Shown piece by piece: positions 46,997 through 56,828 of a stretch of DNA of 64,000 nt. The notes under the pieces were generated by a model, which saw only the letters and a list, made by a program, of their open reading frames with translations, did not search any database and was not told the origin of the DNA. The stretch covers positions 261,970-325,969 of the forward strand of contig NZ_CP046581.1 in assembly GCF_018141005.1 (NCBI RefSeq). Reading direction: 5' to 3'. How positions within the stretch are numbered: position 1 is the first letter of the stretch; each line of letters opens with the position of its first letter. A program made the position numbers and the translations under genes. The stretch is from Erwinia sp. E602 (GTDB lineage: Bacteria > Pseudomonadota > Gammaproteobacteria > Enterobacterales > Enterobacteriaceae).

Positions 46997-49900
46997 TGTC
47001 CAGATTCTTTATCGATCGGCCGGTATTTGCCTGGGTACTGGCGATAATCGTGATGCTGGCCGGGGCGATTTCGATTACGAAACTGCCGGTAGAACAGTAC
47101 CCTGACGTCGCCCCGACGGCGGTGCAGGTACGTGCGACCTATCCGGGTGCCGATGCGGCCACGCTGCAGAACAGCGTCACCCAGGTGATTGAGCAAAACA
47201 TGAGCGGGCTGGACGGGCTGATGTACATGTCTTCCACCAGTGACGCCTCCGGCACGCTGCAACTGACGCTGTCATTTGCAAACGGCACCGACGCGGATAT
47301 TGCCCAGGTCCAGGTGCAGAATAAGCTGCAGCTGGCCACGCCGCTGCTGCCACAGGAAGTGCAGCAGCAGGGCATTACCGTGCGTAAATCCTCCAGCGTA
47401 TTCTTCCTGGTGCCCGGTTTCTATGATGAAACCGGCCGCATGAGCATGGAAGATATTGCTGACTATGTGGCGACCAACCTGAAGGATCCGCTCAGCCGCA
47501 TCAGCGGCGTAGGGGATACCACCCTGTTTGGTTCGCAGTATGCGATGCGTATCTGGCTGGATCCCGGCAAACTCAACACCTATCAGCTGACGCCGGTTGA
47601 CGTGATCGCACGGATTGAAACGCAGAATGCGCAGGTGGCAGCCGGACAGCTGGGCGGTGCGCCGCCGGTAAAAGGCCAGCAGCTTAACGCCTCGATTATC
47701 GCCCAGACGCGGCTGACCTCGCCGGAGGCATTTGGCAATATTCTGCTGAAGGTTAACGCGGACGGTTCGCAGGTGCGGCTGCATGACGTGGCGCGCGTTG
47801 AACGTGGCGGTGAAAACTACAACTTCGTGGTGAAAATAAATGGTAAACCGGCCTCGGCGCTGGGTATTCAGCTGGCCAGCGGCGCTAACGCCCTCGACAC
47901 CGCTAACGCCATTCGTGCCAAAATTGAACAGCTCAAACCTTACTTCCCGCAGGGGTTGAAGGTGGTCTATCCCTATGACACCACGCCGTTTATCACGATC
48001 TCAATTCATGAGGTGGTTAAGACGCTGGCAGAAGCGATCGTGCTGGTGTTTCTGGTGATGTACCTGTTCCTGCAGAACCTGCGCGCCACGCTGATCCCAA
48101 CGATTGCCGTCCCGGTGGTGCTGCTGGGCACCTTTGCGATCCTCGATGCCTTTGGCTACTCAGTCAACACCCTGACGATGTTCGGTATGGTGCTGGCGAT
48201 CGGTCTGCTGGTGGATGATGCGATCGTGGTGGTGGAAAACGTTGAGCGGGTCATGGCGGAAGAGGGGCTGAAACCGAAGGCCGCGACCCGCAAATCAATG
48301 GGACAAATTCAGGGCGCGCTGGTGGGGATTGCGCTGGTGCTGTCGGCTGTATTTGTGCCGATGGCGTTCTTTGGCGGCAGTACCGGCGTTATCTATCGTC
48401 AGTTCTCAATTACCATCGTGTCGGCGATGGTGCTGTCGGTGCTGGTCGCGCTGATCCTCACCCCTGCGCTGTGCGTCACCCTGCTCAAGCCGGTTAAGAC
48501 GGGCGGCCACGGCCAGCATCGCGGCTTTTTTGGCTGGTTTAACCGCCGGTTCGACCAGAGCGCCGACCATTACAGCCATGCCGTCGGGCGGATGCTGCAC
48601 CGCAGCGGTCGTTTCCTGACGATCTATGGCGTGCTGGCGGTCGGCATGGCGGTGCTGTTTGTGCGCCTGCCAACCTCGTTCCTGCCTTCGGAAGACCAGG
48701 GGGTACTGGCCACCCAGGCGATCATGCCTGCCGGTGCCACCCAGGAGCGTACCCAGGCGGTGCTGGATCGGGTTAGTGACTGGTATCTGACGGCGGAAAA
48801 AAATAACGTGGAGAACGTGCTGACGGTAAACGGTTTTGGTTTTGCCGGCCGCGGGCAGAACGTCGGGATCGCCTTTGTGGGCTTGAAAGACTGGTCCGCG
48901 CGTGCGGGCGATGAGAACAAGGTCGACGGCATCGTCAGCCGCGCAATGAAGGCGTTCAGCGCGATTATTGACGGTAACGTGGTGGCCTTTAACCTGCCGC
49001 CGATTATCGCGCTGGGTAACGCCACCGGCTTTGACTTTGAGCTGACCGACCAGGCGGGACTCGGCCATCAGCAGCTGACTGCCGCGCGCAATACCCTGCT
49101 GGATCTGGCGCGGCAGCATCCCGAGACGCTGGCCGCGGTACGTCCTAACGGTATGGAAGACAGCCCGCAGTTCAGGCTGAATATTGACGAGGAAAAAGCG
49201 CTGGCGCTCGGGGTGGATCTGGCCGACATCAATGCCACGCTGAGCAGCGCGTGGGCCGGTAACTACGTTAATGACTTTATCGACGCGGGTCGGGTGAAAA
49301 AAGTCTACGTGATGAGCGATGCCCCGTACCGCATGATGCCGCAGGATCTTAACCAGTGGTACGTGCGCGCCAGCAACGACAAGATGGTGCCCTTCGCCAG
49401 CTTCTCCACGGCGCAGTGGGTGTTCGGTTCACCGCGTCTTGAGCGCTACAACGGCCTGTCGGCGGTGGAAATTCTCGGGCAACCGGCGGCGGGAAAAAGT
49501 TCGGGCGAGGCAATGGCGCTGATGGAACACCTGGCGCAGCAGCTGCCCCCCGGTATCGGCTATGAGTGGACGGGCATGTCCTGGCAGGAGCGGATGTCGG
49601 GCCAGCAGGCGCCGGCGCTGTACGCGCTGTCGCTGATTGTGGTGTTCCTGTGCCTCGCCGCGCTGTATGAGAGCTGGTCGATCCCGTTCTCGGTGATGCT
49701 GGTGGTGCCGCTCGGGGTGCTGGGCGCACTGGTGGCGACCCTGCTGCGCGGTCTGAATAATGACGTCTACTTTGTGGTGGGGCTGCTGACCACCATCGGA
49801 CTGTCGGCGAAGAACGCCATTCTGATCGTTGAGTTTGCCAAAGATCTGATTGAGAAAGAGGGCAAAGGGGTGGTGGAAGCCACGCTGGAAGCGGCACGCA

Positions 49901-50130
49901 TGCGTCTGCGACCGATCCTGATGACCTCGCTGGCGTTTATCCTCGGCGTGCTGCCGTTAGCCCTCGCCTCCGGGGCCGGCTCCGGCGCGCAGAATGCGGT
50001 GGGCACCGGGGTGATTGGTGGCATGGTCGCCGCCACCCTGCTGGCAGTCTACTTTGTGCCGCTGTTCTTTGTGGTGGTGCGTAACCGCTTCGGCGGGCGG
50101 GTGCGCGATGACGAGGATGATGAAGCATAG
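46996..50130 (+). CDS. HAE1-type RND efflux pump inner-membrane protein (AcrB/MexB-like)
   Basis: The 1044-residue transporter opens [20 protein letters not shown] and keeps the proton relay Asp pair in [17 protein letters not shown], the [11 protein letters not shown]ys helix and the [13 protein letters not shown] segment, with two large periplasmic loops. It belongs to the antibiotic/solvent pump class. Its start codon overlaps the stop of a 26-codon vestigial adaptor leader, and no intact adaptor or outer-membrane channel gene is near. A RamA-like activator gene lies upstream. The pump is distinct from the one at 33480-36578: loops and helices differ widely. Confidence 0.93.
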   Translation: MSRFFIDRPVFAWVLAIIVMLAGAISITKLPVEQYPDVAPTAVQVRATYPGADAATLQNSVTQVIEQNMSGLDGLMYMSSTSDASGTLQLTLSFANGTDADIAQVQVQNKLQLATPLLPQEVQQQGITVRKSSSVFFLVPGFYDETGRMSMEDIADYVATNLKDPLSRISGVGDTTLFGSQYAMRIWLDPGKLNTYQLTPVDVIARIETQNAQVAAGQLGGAPPVKGQQLNASIIAQTRLTSPEAFGNILLKVNADGSQVRLHDVARVERGGENYNFVVKINGKPASALGIQLASGANALDTANAIRAKIEQLKPYFPQGLKVVYPYDTTPFITISIHEVVKTLAEAIVLVFLVMYLFLQNLRATLIPTIAVPVVLLGTFAILDAFGYSVNTLTMFGMVLAIGLLVDDAIVVVENVERVMAEEGLKPKAATRKSMGQIQGALVGIALVLSAVFVPMAFFGGSTGVIYRQFSITIVSAMVLSVLVALILTPALCVTLLKPVKTGGHGQHRGFFGWFNRRFDQSADHYSHAVGRMLHRSGRFLTIYGVLAVGMAVLFVRLPTSFLPSEDQGVLATQAIMPAGATQERTQAVLDRVSDWYLTAEKNNVENVLTVNGFGFAGRGQNVGIAFVGLKDWSARAGDENKVDGIVSRAMKAFSAIIDGNVVAFNLPPIIALGNATGFDFELTDQAGLGHQQLTAARNTLLDLARQHPETLAAVRPNGMEDSPQFRLNIDEEKALALGVDLADINATLSSAWAGNYVNDFIDAGRVKKVYVMSDAPYRMMPQDLNQWYVRASNDKMVPFASFSTAQWVFGSPRLERYNGLSAVEILGQPAAGKSSGEAMALMEHLAQQLPPGIGYEWTGMSWQERMSGQQAPALYALSLIVVFLCLAALYESWSIPFSVMLVVPLGVLGALVATLLRGLNNDVYFVVGLLTTIGLSAKNAILIVEFAKDLIEKEGKGVVEATLEAARMRLRPILMTSLAFILGVLPLALASGAGSGAQNAVGTGVIGGMVAATLLAVYFVPLFFVVVRNRFGGRVRDDEDDEA

Positions 50131-50176
50131 TGGGTTAGCCACACGGCACTACCGTTCCTCCTCTTAACGTTCCCTC

Positions 50177-50205
50177 CGTTACCGGGCACCCTTTGCCCGG
50201 TAACG
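50177..50205 (+). terminator. Terminator-like hairpin after the RND pump
   Basis: CGTTACCGGGCA (50177-50188) pairs perfectly with TGCCCGGTAACG (50194-50205) over five bases, 46 bases after the pump stop. There is no long T-run. Confidence 0.65.
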
Positions 50206-50530
50206 ACATTGCCCGACAGCGGCAAAGCAAGTTTTCCACTCCTCGCCACAATATGAAATAAAAGTTTTGTAAAAAGAGATGGTTCTGAAATCACCTTTCC
50301 ACTTATTTCAGAAAACACGCACTGTTTTTCAGGTTATTATGGAGTAAAAACCATCATTATCAGCAGCTAATACCTAAATTGAGTACGGTGATGTAAGTTT
50401 GTAAATGCGCCCATTTTGAAATCAAATCGCCATTGTGTGACGACAGTAGAACTTTAATTTCAAATTTGCTGATATGTTAGTTACCAGAACGTAAATTTTT
50501 TGACGGAACATTTACACGAAGGATAACAAC
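50206..50530. other. AT-rich upstream region of the sugar-porter operon
   Basis: No gene. TTTGAAAT (50415-50422) recurs inverted as ATTTCAAA (50457-50464), a possible operator 67 bases before the porter start. A clear promoter could not be fixed by eye. Confidence 0.45.
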
Positions 50531-51967
50531 ATGTCGTTAGCGATGAGTCTCAATCCGCAGCAAAGAAAGCGATTACATCAGATAACCTTAGTCGCCACTT
50601 TCGGCGGTTTACTGTTTGGCTATGATACCGGGGTGATTAACGGGGCGTTTTCTTCCCTGAAAAGCAATATGGCGCTAACGCCGGAAACAGAAGGGCTGGT
50701 GATGGGGATCCTGCTGATCGGTGCCGCCATCGGCAGCGTCTGCGGGGGAAAACTGGCGGATTTCTTCGGCCGCCGTACCTACCTGATCTGGCTCTCCGTC
50801 ATCTTCTTTGGTGGCGCGGTACTTTCAGCCGTTGCACCAAACGTCACCAGTCTGCTGCTGGCGCGCTTCCTGCTCGGCTATGCCGTTGGCGGTGCTTCCG
50901 TTACCGCACCTACGTTTATCTCTGAAGTTGCCCCCACCGAGATGCGCGGTCGGCTAACCGGTTTAAACGAAGTGGCTATTGTGGTCGGCCAGCTGGCCGC
51001 CTTCGCCATCAACGCAGCTATCGGCTTTGGTTTTGGGCATCTGCCTGATGTCTGGCGCTATATGCTGATTGTGCAGGCTTTGCCGGCTATCTTCCTGCTG
51101 ATTGGCATGCTGCGCTCTCCGGAAAGTCCGCGCTGGTTAATGAGTAAAGGGCGAAATGAGGAAGCGCTGACGATCCTGAAACAGATCCGCCCTGAACAAC
51201 GCGCGATTAAAGAGTATGAAGATATTCTGACGCTGATGAAGGTGGAAAAAGAGCAGAAGCTGCACGAGAAAAGCGCCGTATCGATTATTTTGAATACGCC
51301 ATGGCTGTTTAAACTGATTCTGGTGGGCATGGCCTTTGCGGCCTTACAGCAAACCACCGGCGTGAACGTGATTATGTATTACGGTACCGAGATCCTGAAA
51401 ACCGCCGGCTTCTCGGAGAAAATGTCGTTGGTTGCTAACGTGCTTAACGGCGTGTTCTCCGTCGGCGGGATGATCTTCGGCGTGCTGTATCTGGTGGACC
51501 GTTTCAAACGAAAAACCCTGATTGTTTACGGCTTCGCGCTGATGGCCACCCTGCACCTGATTATTGCCGGCGCGGATTATCTGCTGGTCGGCGATCTGAA
51601 GGCAACGGTGATCTGGCTGCTCGGGGCGCTCTTCGTCGGCGTGATGCAGGCGACGCTGGGCTTCCTCACCTGGGTGGTGCTGGCGGAACTGTTCCCGCTC
51701 AAGGTGCGCGGCCTGTCGATGGGCATCTCGGTGTTCTTTATGTGGGTGATGAACGCCATCGTCAGCTACCTGTTCCCGCTGCTGCAGGCCAAGCTGGGGC
51801 TGGGGCCGGTGTTCCTGATCTTTGCGGTAATTAACTACCTGGCCATCATCTTTGTGGTGAAAGCCCTGCCGGAAACGGCCAATAAGTCACTGGAGCAGCT
51901 GGAAGAAGAGCTCTCTTCGGGCAGTGAAACCGCTATCAACACCTCATCAGGCGGAGAAAGAGTATGA
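50531..51967 (+). CDS. MFS sugar porter (GalP/AraE/IolT-like, sugar:H+ symporter)
   Basis: The 478-residue, 12-helix protein has the sugar-porter signatures: GGLLFGYDTGVINGAF in helix 1, GGKLADFFGRRTYL, the PESPRWLMSKGR motif after helix 6, QQTTGVNVIMYYGTEI in helix 7 and a PETANKSLEQLEEEL-type end. It imports a hexose, pentose or inositol with protons. AAGGA precedes the ATG. Its last codons overlap the start of a PTS EIIA gene (ATGA), an unusual partner that might regulate the porter. Substrate is not decided by sequence. Confidence 0.92.
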   Translation: MSLAMSLNPQQRKRLHQITLVATFGGLLFGYDTGVINGAFSSLKSNMALTPETEGLVMGILLIGAAIGSVCGGKLADFFGRRTYLIWLSVIFFGGAVLSAVAPNVTSLLLARFLLGYAVGGASVTAPTFISEVAPTEMRGRLTGLNEVAIVVGQLAAFAINAAIGFGFGHLPDVWRYMLIVQALPAIFLLIGMLRSPESPRWLMSKGRNEEALTILKQIRPEQRAIKEYEDILTLMKVEKEQKLHEKSAVSIILNTPWLFKLILVGMAFAALQQTTGVNVIMYYGTEILKTAGFSEKMSLVANVLNGVFSVGGMIFGVLYLVDRFKRKTLIVYGFALMATLHLIIAGADYLLVGDLKATVIWLLGALFVGVMQATLGFLTWVVLAELFPLKVRGLSMGISVFFMWVMNAIVSYLFPLLQAKLGLGPVFLIFAVINYLAIIFVVKALPETANKSLEQLEEELSSGSETAINTSSGGERV

Positions 51968-52395
51968 TCGAGACCATCACCACCGATAACCTGCATCTTG
52001 GATGCCAGGCGAAAAACAAGGCCGAAGTCCTCGCCATGGTCGGCCGGGAGTTTAAGGCTAAAGGCTACGTCAGCCAGGAGTGCGTGGCGTTTCTCGACGA
52101 GCGGGAACGCCAGGTGTCGACCTTCTTAGGCAACGGCATTACGCTGCCGCACCTGCCGAAATCGCAGACCGGCATTATCCTGAGAACCGGCGTGGAGATT
52201 TTCCAGTTCCCCGACGGCGTGATCTGGGACCGCAGCAACGTGATGTTTATTGCGATTGGCGTGGCGGCGAAAGAGAAAGAGCATATCGACGTGCTGAAGG
52301 ACGTGGCGTCGGTGTTCAGCGATGAGATTATCGCTAACGCGCTGTCGCTGATCTCCGGTAAAGAGGACTTCCTGCGCATTCTTAACCGCAGGTAA
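51964..52395 (+). CDS. PTS EIIA domain protein (mannitol/fructose type), stand-alone
   Basis: The 143-residue protein is a single EIIA of the Mtl/Fru class. The phosphorylatable His63 lies in FLGNGITLPHLP; the opening TTDNLHLGCQAKNKAEVL and the end SVFSDEIIANALSLISGKEDFLRIL fit CmtB/MtlA-type domains. It normally accepts phosphate from HPr. No EIIB or EIIC gene is near; instead the gene overlaps an MFS sugar porter by four bases. It may sense PTS phosphorylation state and tune the porter, which is an inference from coupling. Confidence 0.88.
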   Translation: MIETITTDNLHLGCQAKNKAEVLAMVGREFKAKGYVSQECVAFLDERERQVSTFLGNGITLPHLPKSQTGIILRTGVEIFQFPDGVIWDRSNVMFIAIGVAAKEKEHIDVLKDVASVFSDEIIANALSLISGKEDFLRILNRR

Positions 52396-52401
52396 TCCCA
52401 A

Positions 52402-52434
52402 TCCCCCACGCTGGCCGTGTGCCTGCGTGGGGGA
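52402..52434 (+). terminator. Terminator-like hairpin after the EIIA gene
   Basis: TCCCCCACGC (52402-52411) pairs with GCGTGGGGGA (52425-52434) across 13 bases. It lies 6 bases after the EIIA stop. Confidence 0.65.
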
Positions 52435-52486
52435 TAATCCCCACAGAACGCAGAGAACGCACAGAACGCACAGAACGTAGAAAACA

Positions 52487-52574
52487 CTCACAACCTCACA
52501 ACCTCACAACCTCACAACCTTACAACCTTACAACCTCACAGCCTCACAGCCTCACAGCCTCACAGCCTCACGGC
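52487..52574. repeat. Octamer tandem repeat, 11 copies (CTCACAAC/CTCACAGC)
   Basis: Eleven 8-bp units run without a gap: four CTCACAAC, two CTTACAAC, four CTCACAGC and one CTCACGGC. A 9-bp unit AACGCACAG, about three times, stands just before (52445-52477). The remaining gap to 53006 has no gene; it is the upstream region of the NlpC/P60 lipoprotein. Confidence 0.9.
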
Positions 52575-53006
52575 CTGATACCTGCACTGCCTCCAGGTCT
52601 GCCGGTCAGCCAGATAATTCGGATATCCCGGCAATCGCAATCCTCGCAGCACTCTTGACCCGTCACACTATCCCGGATATTTGCACTCTTTCCCGGCGGT
52701 TTTTAGTGGACCCTGCTTCACCACGCGGCGATCCTTGACTACGCTTGATGCTGGTATTGCGTAAACCTTTACACCCATTACCCTTATTGCCGTCACAGTC
52801 CTCAGATGATTAGCCCGCTTTTCCCTTTTACGTCGGTGGGAGAAGGGAGCGCGCAGAATTTCAGATACTGAATCTGCGCCATCCCGGGCTGACGGACCGC
52901 CGGTAAGGTAAATATGTGTAAAGGGGCAGGTGCATGATGTTGCCGGGGCGGATTCGGTGTTATAAGTCCACGAAATTAAACCTCTTTCTTACCTGTTGAT
53001 TTGATT

Positions 53007-53564
53007 ATGAATTTAAGAGCAATCCGATTTTTATTCTGCTGTGGCCTGCTGACGCTGGCCGGTTGTGCACATCATCAACAGGCCGCATCTTCCACACCCG
53101 CACCCCAGGCTGAAGATGCTTCCCAGCAGGACCTGATCCCGGTGCTGGCCGCGCTGCACGATCAGATGCACACCTGGCAGGACACCCCCTATCAGTGGGG
53201 CGGCACCAACCTTAACGGCGTTGACTGTTCCGGCTTTGTCTGGCGCACGCTGAAGGATCGTTTCAATCTGCCGGTTGAGCGGATGAACACCGGCGATCTG
53301 CTGAAGATGGGCCAGCCGGTGAAAGAGAGCCAGCTGCGCACCGGCGACCTGGTGTTCTTCCGTATCGACGGCGGCATGCACGTTGGCTTCTATGATACCT
53401 CGCGCAACTTCCTGCACGCGTCGGTCAGTAAAGGGGTAATGCGCTCGTCGCTGGATAACCCTTACTGGCAAAAAGTTTACTATCAGGCGCGACGGCTGCC
53501 GAAGGAGATGGGCGGGCAGATCACCCTGAATCGTGAAGGGCAGCATATTGCCAAAAATGGCTGA
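53007..53564 (+). CDS. NlpC/P60 family lipoprotein (cell-wall endopeptidase)
   Basis: The 185-residue product has a lipoprotein signal with lipobox LAGC (Cys20), a short linker and an NlpC/P60 papain-like domain: catalytic Cys74 in GVDCSGFVW, His124 in GGMHVGFY and His136 in NFLHASVS. Relatives such as MepS and YafL cut peptide cross-links of peptidoglycan. The ATG at 53007 is used; the frame opens with TTG at 53001. It is monocistronic. GC is like that of its surroundings. Confidence 0.9.
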   Translation: MNLRAIRFLFCCGLLTLAGCAHHQQAASSTPAPQAEDASQQDLIPVLAALHDQMHTWQDTPYQWGGTNLNGVDCSGFVWRTLKDRFNLPVERMNTGDLLKMGQPVKESQLRTGDLVFFRIDGGMHVGFYDTSRNFLHASVSKGVMRSSLDNPYWQKVYYQARRLPKEMGGQITLNREGQHIAKNG

Positions 53565-53642
53565 ATAGCTGAAGGCAGGGCGTAAACGCGAAGGCTTGCC
53601 CCGGTAGCCCGGTGATATTCTCCGGGCTGGCCAGGCTGACGA

Positions 53643-54605
53643 CTAAAGATCGATTACCAGCTCCGCCGAGCGGCTGCGCGAGCAGCACAGCGCGATATAC
53701 TGCTCCGGGGCGCACTTCTCCGCCGCCGACTGCACGCTGTCCTGGTGGTCGGGATCGCCGCTGACCACCCGGGTCAGGCAGGCTCCGCACATGCCCATTT
53801 CACAGGAGAGCGGCACGTCGACGCCGTTCGCCAGCAGCACGCGGGCGATGGTCTGCCCGGCGGGCACCGGCCAGCATTGGCCGGAGGAGGCGAGGGTCAC
53901 GCTGAACGCCTGCTGCGATGCGGCGCTGGCCGCCGCTTCGGCCGGGCGAAACGCCTCACTGTGCACGCAGTCGGCGGGCCAGCCGTGCGCCTGCGCCGCT
54001 GCGGTCACCGCCGCCATAAACTCCACCGGCCCGCACAGGTATAGGTGGCCGTCCGGCTGCCGCAGCGATGCCGGCAACCGTTCGCGGGCGCTGTCACCTT
54101 CGGCGCTGACGTGCAGGGTGCAGCTGCCGTGCCGCCACGCCCGCGTCAGCGCCTCTGCGAACACCACTTCATGCCGGTGGCGCACATAGTAGTGCAGTTC
54201 AAACGGGCGGCCCTGCGCCTCCAGCCGTTCAGCCATCGCGTACAGCGGCGTAATGCCGATCCCCGCCGCCAGCAGCAGCACCCGGCCGCTCTCCTGCAGG
54301 GCAAACAGGTTGCGCGGCGCGGAGATGGTCAGCGTCTGTCCCGGCCGCAGCTGCTCATGCACGTAGCGCGAGCCGCCGCGCGAGCGCGCGTCGCGCGCCA
54401 CGCACACCAGATAGCGCCGGGTCTGCTGCGGGCTGCCGGTCAGCGAATACTGGCGGGTCAGCCCGCTGGCCAGCTGCATATCGATATGCGCGCCCGGCTG
54501 CCAGCCCGGCAGCTCGCCGCCGTCCGCCGCGGCCAGGCTGACCGCCAGGCTGTGGCTGCCCTGGCGCCAGATGCCGTCCACCACCACCTTCAGCGTTGTC
54601 TCCAT
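53643..54605 (-). CDS. hpxE: Rieske oxygenase reductase component (HpxE/VanB-like)
   Basis: The 320-residue flavoprotein has an FMN/FAD domain (GLTRQYSLTGSPQQTR), an NAD domain (VLLLAAGIGITPLYAMAERL) and a C-terminal plant-type ferredoxin with Cys in LSCEMGMCGACLTR and LCCSRS. It feeds electrons to a Rieske oxygenase. The partner is encoded 9 bases upstream. In Klebsiella the equivalent pair HpxDE oxidises hypoxanthine. Neighbouring purine genes (hpxO, hpxQ, hpxT) support that reading over vanillate demethylation. Confidence 0.85.
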   Translation of the reverse strand: METTLKVVVDGIWRQGSHSLAVSLAAADGGELPGWQPGAHIDMQLASGLTRQYSLTGSPQQTRRYLVCVARDARSRGGSRYVHEQLRPGQTLTISAPRNLFALQESGRVLLLAAGIGITPLYAMAERLEAQGRPFELHYYVRHRHEVVFAEALTRAWRHGSCTLHVSAEGDSARERLPASLRQPDGHLYLCGPVEFMAAVTAAAQAHGWPADCVHSEAFRPAEAAASAASQQAFSVTLASSGQCWPVPAGQTIARVLLANGVDVPLSCEMGMCGACLTRVVSGDPDHQDSVQSAAEKCAPEQYIALCCSRSRSAELVIDL

Positions 54606-54614
54606 GCTGCCCCC

Positions 54615-55646
54615 TTAGACCAGGAAAAATTCGCCGAAGCCGAGCTTCTTCAGCCCGCGGCGGTAGGCGATCGAACTGCGATCCGCCGGGATATGCGCCT
54701 CCATGCTCAGATCGAGCGGCAGGCGTTCCGGGCGCTGTGTCTCCACCATCAGGCGATCCTCCTCAAACACCCGCTGGTTAAAGGCGTGTACGTCGGCGAC
54801 CGGAATATGCAGATCCAGGTTGCGGGCGATCGGGGCAAACATCCGCGTCACCCGCGCGGAGACCGGCGAGGCGGCGTTCATAATCACCAGCCGCTCGCTG
54901 CCGGGAAAGTGAATGGTCAGCGTGGCGGTAAACGGCAGATGCATCTCGAAGTGGCGCAGCCACTGAAAACCGGCGGGAGCCGACCGGCCGGAGTTGGCCG
55001 CGTAGTTGCTGACGCTGCTCCAGTAGTCGGCGAAGAAGCCGTAGTCGGTCTCCTGCGGATGGTAGTCGGGCACCAGCTGGTTGGCCGGGTCGGCAAAGGT
55101 GTCGGTATGCACCCAGGCGAAGTGTGCCACGTCGAGGAAGCCCTCGACCTGGCGACCGGCAAAGCCGTTAACCTCGAACGGCGGACAGTTGATCTGCTGA
55201 AAACCGGCGTCGTCCCAGTGCGGCATCGTCGGCAGCGCCGCCGGATGTTCCTCGTCCGGGGCGAGGCAGGTCCAGATCAGCCCCCAGCGCTCCTGCACCG
55301 CGTAGTTGATCAGGTTGAGTTTGGCCGGGATCGGCTGGTCAGGTGACGAGGGAATGCGGTTACAGCGGCCACCGGCACCAAAACGCAGCCCGTGATACGG
55401 GCAGATAATGCCCTCCTCATCGTTATAGCCGAGGGTCAGCGGCACGCCGCGGTGCGGGCAGACGTCGCGTGCCACCACCGCTTCACCGCCGATGCGGTAA
55501 ATCACCAGCTGTTCGTCCAGCAGCGTCACTTTGACCGGGGCCGCGGCGACGTCGGCGGAACGGGCCACCGGGTGCCAGTAGCGCGCCAGGCGTAGCCAGT
55601 CGTCAGGTTCAAAGGTGCAGTGCGCGGGGGGCGTGATTTTCGTCAT
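54615..55646 (-). CDS. hpxD: Rieske-type oxygenase, probable hypoxanthine oxidase component
   Basis: From the ATG at 55646 the protein has 343 residues. The Rieske [2Fe-2S] site is CPHRG (Cys63, His65) and CPYHG (Cys82, His85); the mononuclear iron site is DVAHFAWVH, followed by the usual alpha/beta oxygenase core. VanA-like enzymes demethylate aromatic ethers, but the context (hpxE, a LysR gene, urate and hydroxyisourate genes) matches the hpx cluster where HpxDE replaces xanthine dehydrogenase for hypoxanthine. It is divergent from the LysR regulator. Confidence 0.85.
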   Translation of the reverse strand: MTKITPPAHCTFEPDDWLRLARYWHPVARSADVAAAPVKVTLLDEQLVIYRIGGEAVVARDVCPHRGVPLTLGYNDEEGIICPYHGLRFGAGGRCNRIPSSPDQPIPAKLNLINYAVQERWGLIWTCLAPDEEHPAALPTMPHWDDAGFQQINCPPFEVNGFAGRQVEGFLDVAHFAWVHTDTFADPANQLVPDYHPQETDYGFFADYWSSVSNYAANSGRSAPAGFQWLRHFEMHLPFTATLTIHFPGSERLVIMNAASPVSARVTRMFAPIARNLDLHIPVADVHAFNQRVFEEDRLMVETQRPERLPLDLSMEAHIPADRSSIAYRRGLKKLGFGEFFLV

Positions 55647-55763
55647 AGGGATACCTGCCGGGGTTAACGATAGTAGTTGCAGGCTTATTGTGGTCATAAT
55701 AGGGTGTACGCATCCATCAGCATTAATTCAATCAGGTGTTGCAAAAATGCGTACAGGTCACCG

Positions 55764-56681
55764 ATGAGCCCGTTTTCCCGTTTTGCCCTTTACTTTGCCG
55801 AAGTGGCGCGCAGCGGCAGCCTGCGCCGCGCGGCGGAGCAGCTGCATATCTCAGCGTCGGCGATCAACCGGCAGATCCTGCAGGCGGAAGAGGAGCTGGG
55901 CACGCCGCTGTTTGAACGGCTGCCGGAGGGGCTGCGCATGACCACCGCCGGCGAGCTGCTGTACGGCGATCTGCTGCGCTGGCAGCGCGAGTTTCGCGTC
56001 ACCCGGCAAAAGTTCGACGAGCTGCAGGGGCTGAAGCGCGGCTCGGTCAGCGTCGGGCTGGTACAGGCGTTATCCGGCGGGGCGATCGCCGATGCGCTGG
56101 CGGAGATCATCGCCGGCTGGCCGTGGCTGGCGCTGGATCTGCAGGTGGCCGACAGCCAGAGCATCAGCCAGCGCATCCGCGACGCGCAGCTGGATTTTGG
56201 CCTGGTGCTGGAGCCGGAAGGGCAGGCGGGCCTGAGCGTGATGGCGTTTGCCGAACTGGCGATGGGGGTGGTGATGCCTGCGAACCATCCGCTGGCCGGG
56301 GCGGAGAGCCTGTCGCCGGGGGCGCTGAGCGATTGGCGTCATATCCTGCCCGGCCCGCCGCTGATGGTGCATGAACGGGTGGCGATGCTTTACCGCCATC
56401 ACGATCTGGCTCCGGGCAACCCGATCAGCTGCAACGACGTGCGGCTGATTAAATCGCTGGTGGCGCGGGGCAGCGGGGTGGCGGTGCTGAGTAAGCTGGA
56501 CGTCCTGCCGGAGCTGGCGCGCGGTGAGCTGGCGTTTGTGCCGCTCAGCCACGCCCGGCTGCGGCCGCTGACGCTGGCGCTGTGCGTGGCCCCCGCGCGG
56601 CAGCTGTCACGCGCGGCGCAGCAGGCGATCCAGCAGCTGACGAAGGTGATTGAAGGACTACATCAGCCGCACGTGAGCTGA
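55764..56681 (+). CDS. hpxR: LysR family regulator of the hpx genes
   Basis: A 305-residue LysR protein from the ATG at 55764 (the open frame to 55677 runs into the divergent promoter). The helix-turn-helix SGSLRRAAEQLHISASAINRQILQAEEELG is followed by a binding-protein-like effector domain with LKRGSVSVGLVQALSGGAIA. It is divergent from hpxDE in the same order as in Klebsiella, where HpxR activates hpxDE with hypoxanthine. Identity is inferred from position plus family. Confidence 0.8.
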   Translation: MSPFSRFALYFAEVARSGSLRRAAEQLHISASAINRQILQAEEELGTPLFERLPEGLRMTTAGELLYGDLLRWQREFRVTRQKFDELQGLKRGSVSVGLVQALSGGAIADALAEIIAGWPWLALDLQVADSQSISQRIRDAQLDFGLVLEPEGQAGLSVMAFAELAMGVVMPANHPLAGAESLSPGALSDWRHILPGPPLMVHERVAMLYRHHDLAPGNPISCNDVRLIKSLVARGSGVAVLSKLDVLPELARGELAFVPLSHARLRPLTLALCVAPARQLSRAAQQAIQQLTKVIEGLHQPHVS

Positions 56682-56778
56682 GGGGCGTCAGGTCGATCCT
56701 GGGCTAAGCGATGCGGCCGCCGCTCCTGAACGAGAGTCGACACCGGTTTAGCCTGGCGCGTTACCGGTGCGGGCACAC

Positions 56779-56818
56779 TCACCTGTCACCTGTCACCTGT
56801 CACCTGTCACCTGTCACC
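56779..56818. repeat. Heptamer tandem repeat (TCACCTG)5
   Basis: Five perfect copies of TCACCTG (56779-56813) plus a partial copy lie 11 bases before the stop end of hpxO. Confidence 0.9.
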
Positions 56819-56828
56819 GCAGCAGGTT

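Noticed and set aside
52445..52574. Possible CRISPR array
   Set aside because: The repeats are contiguous 8-9 bp units without spacers and no cas genes occur; they are simple tandem repeats.
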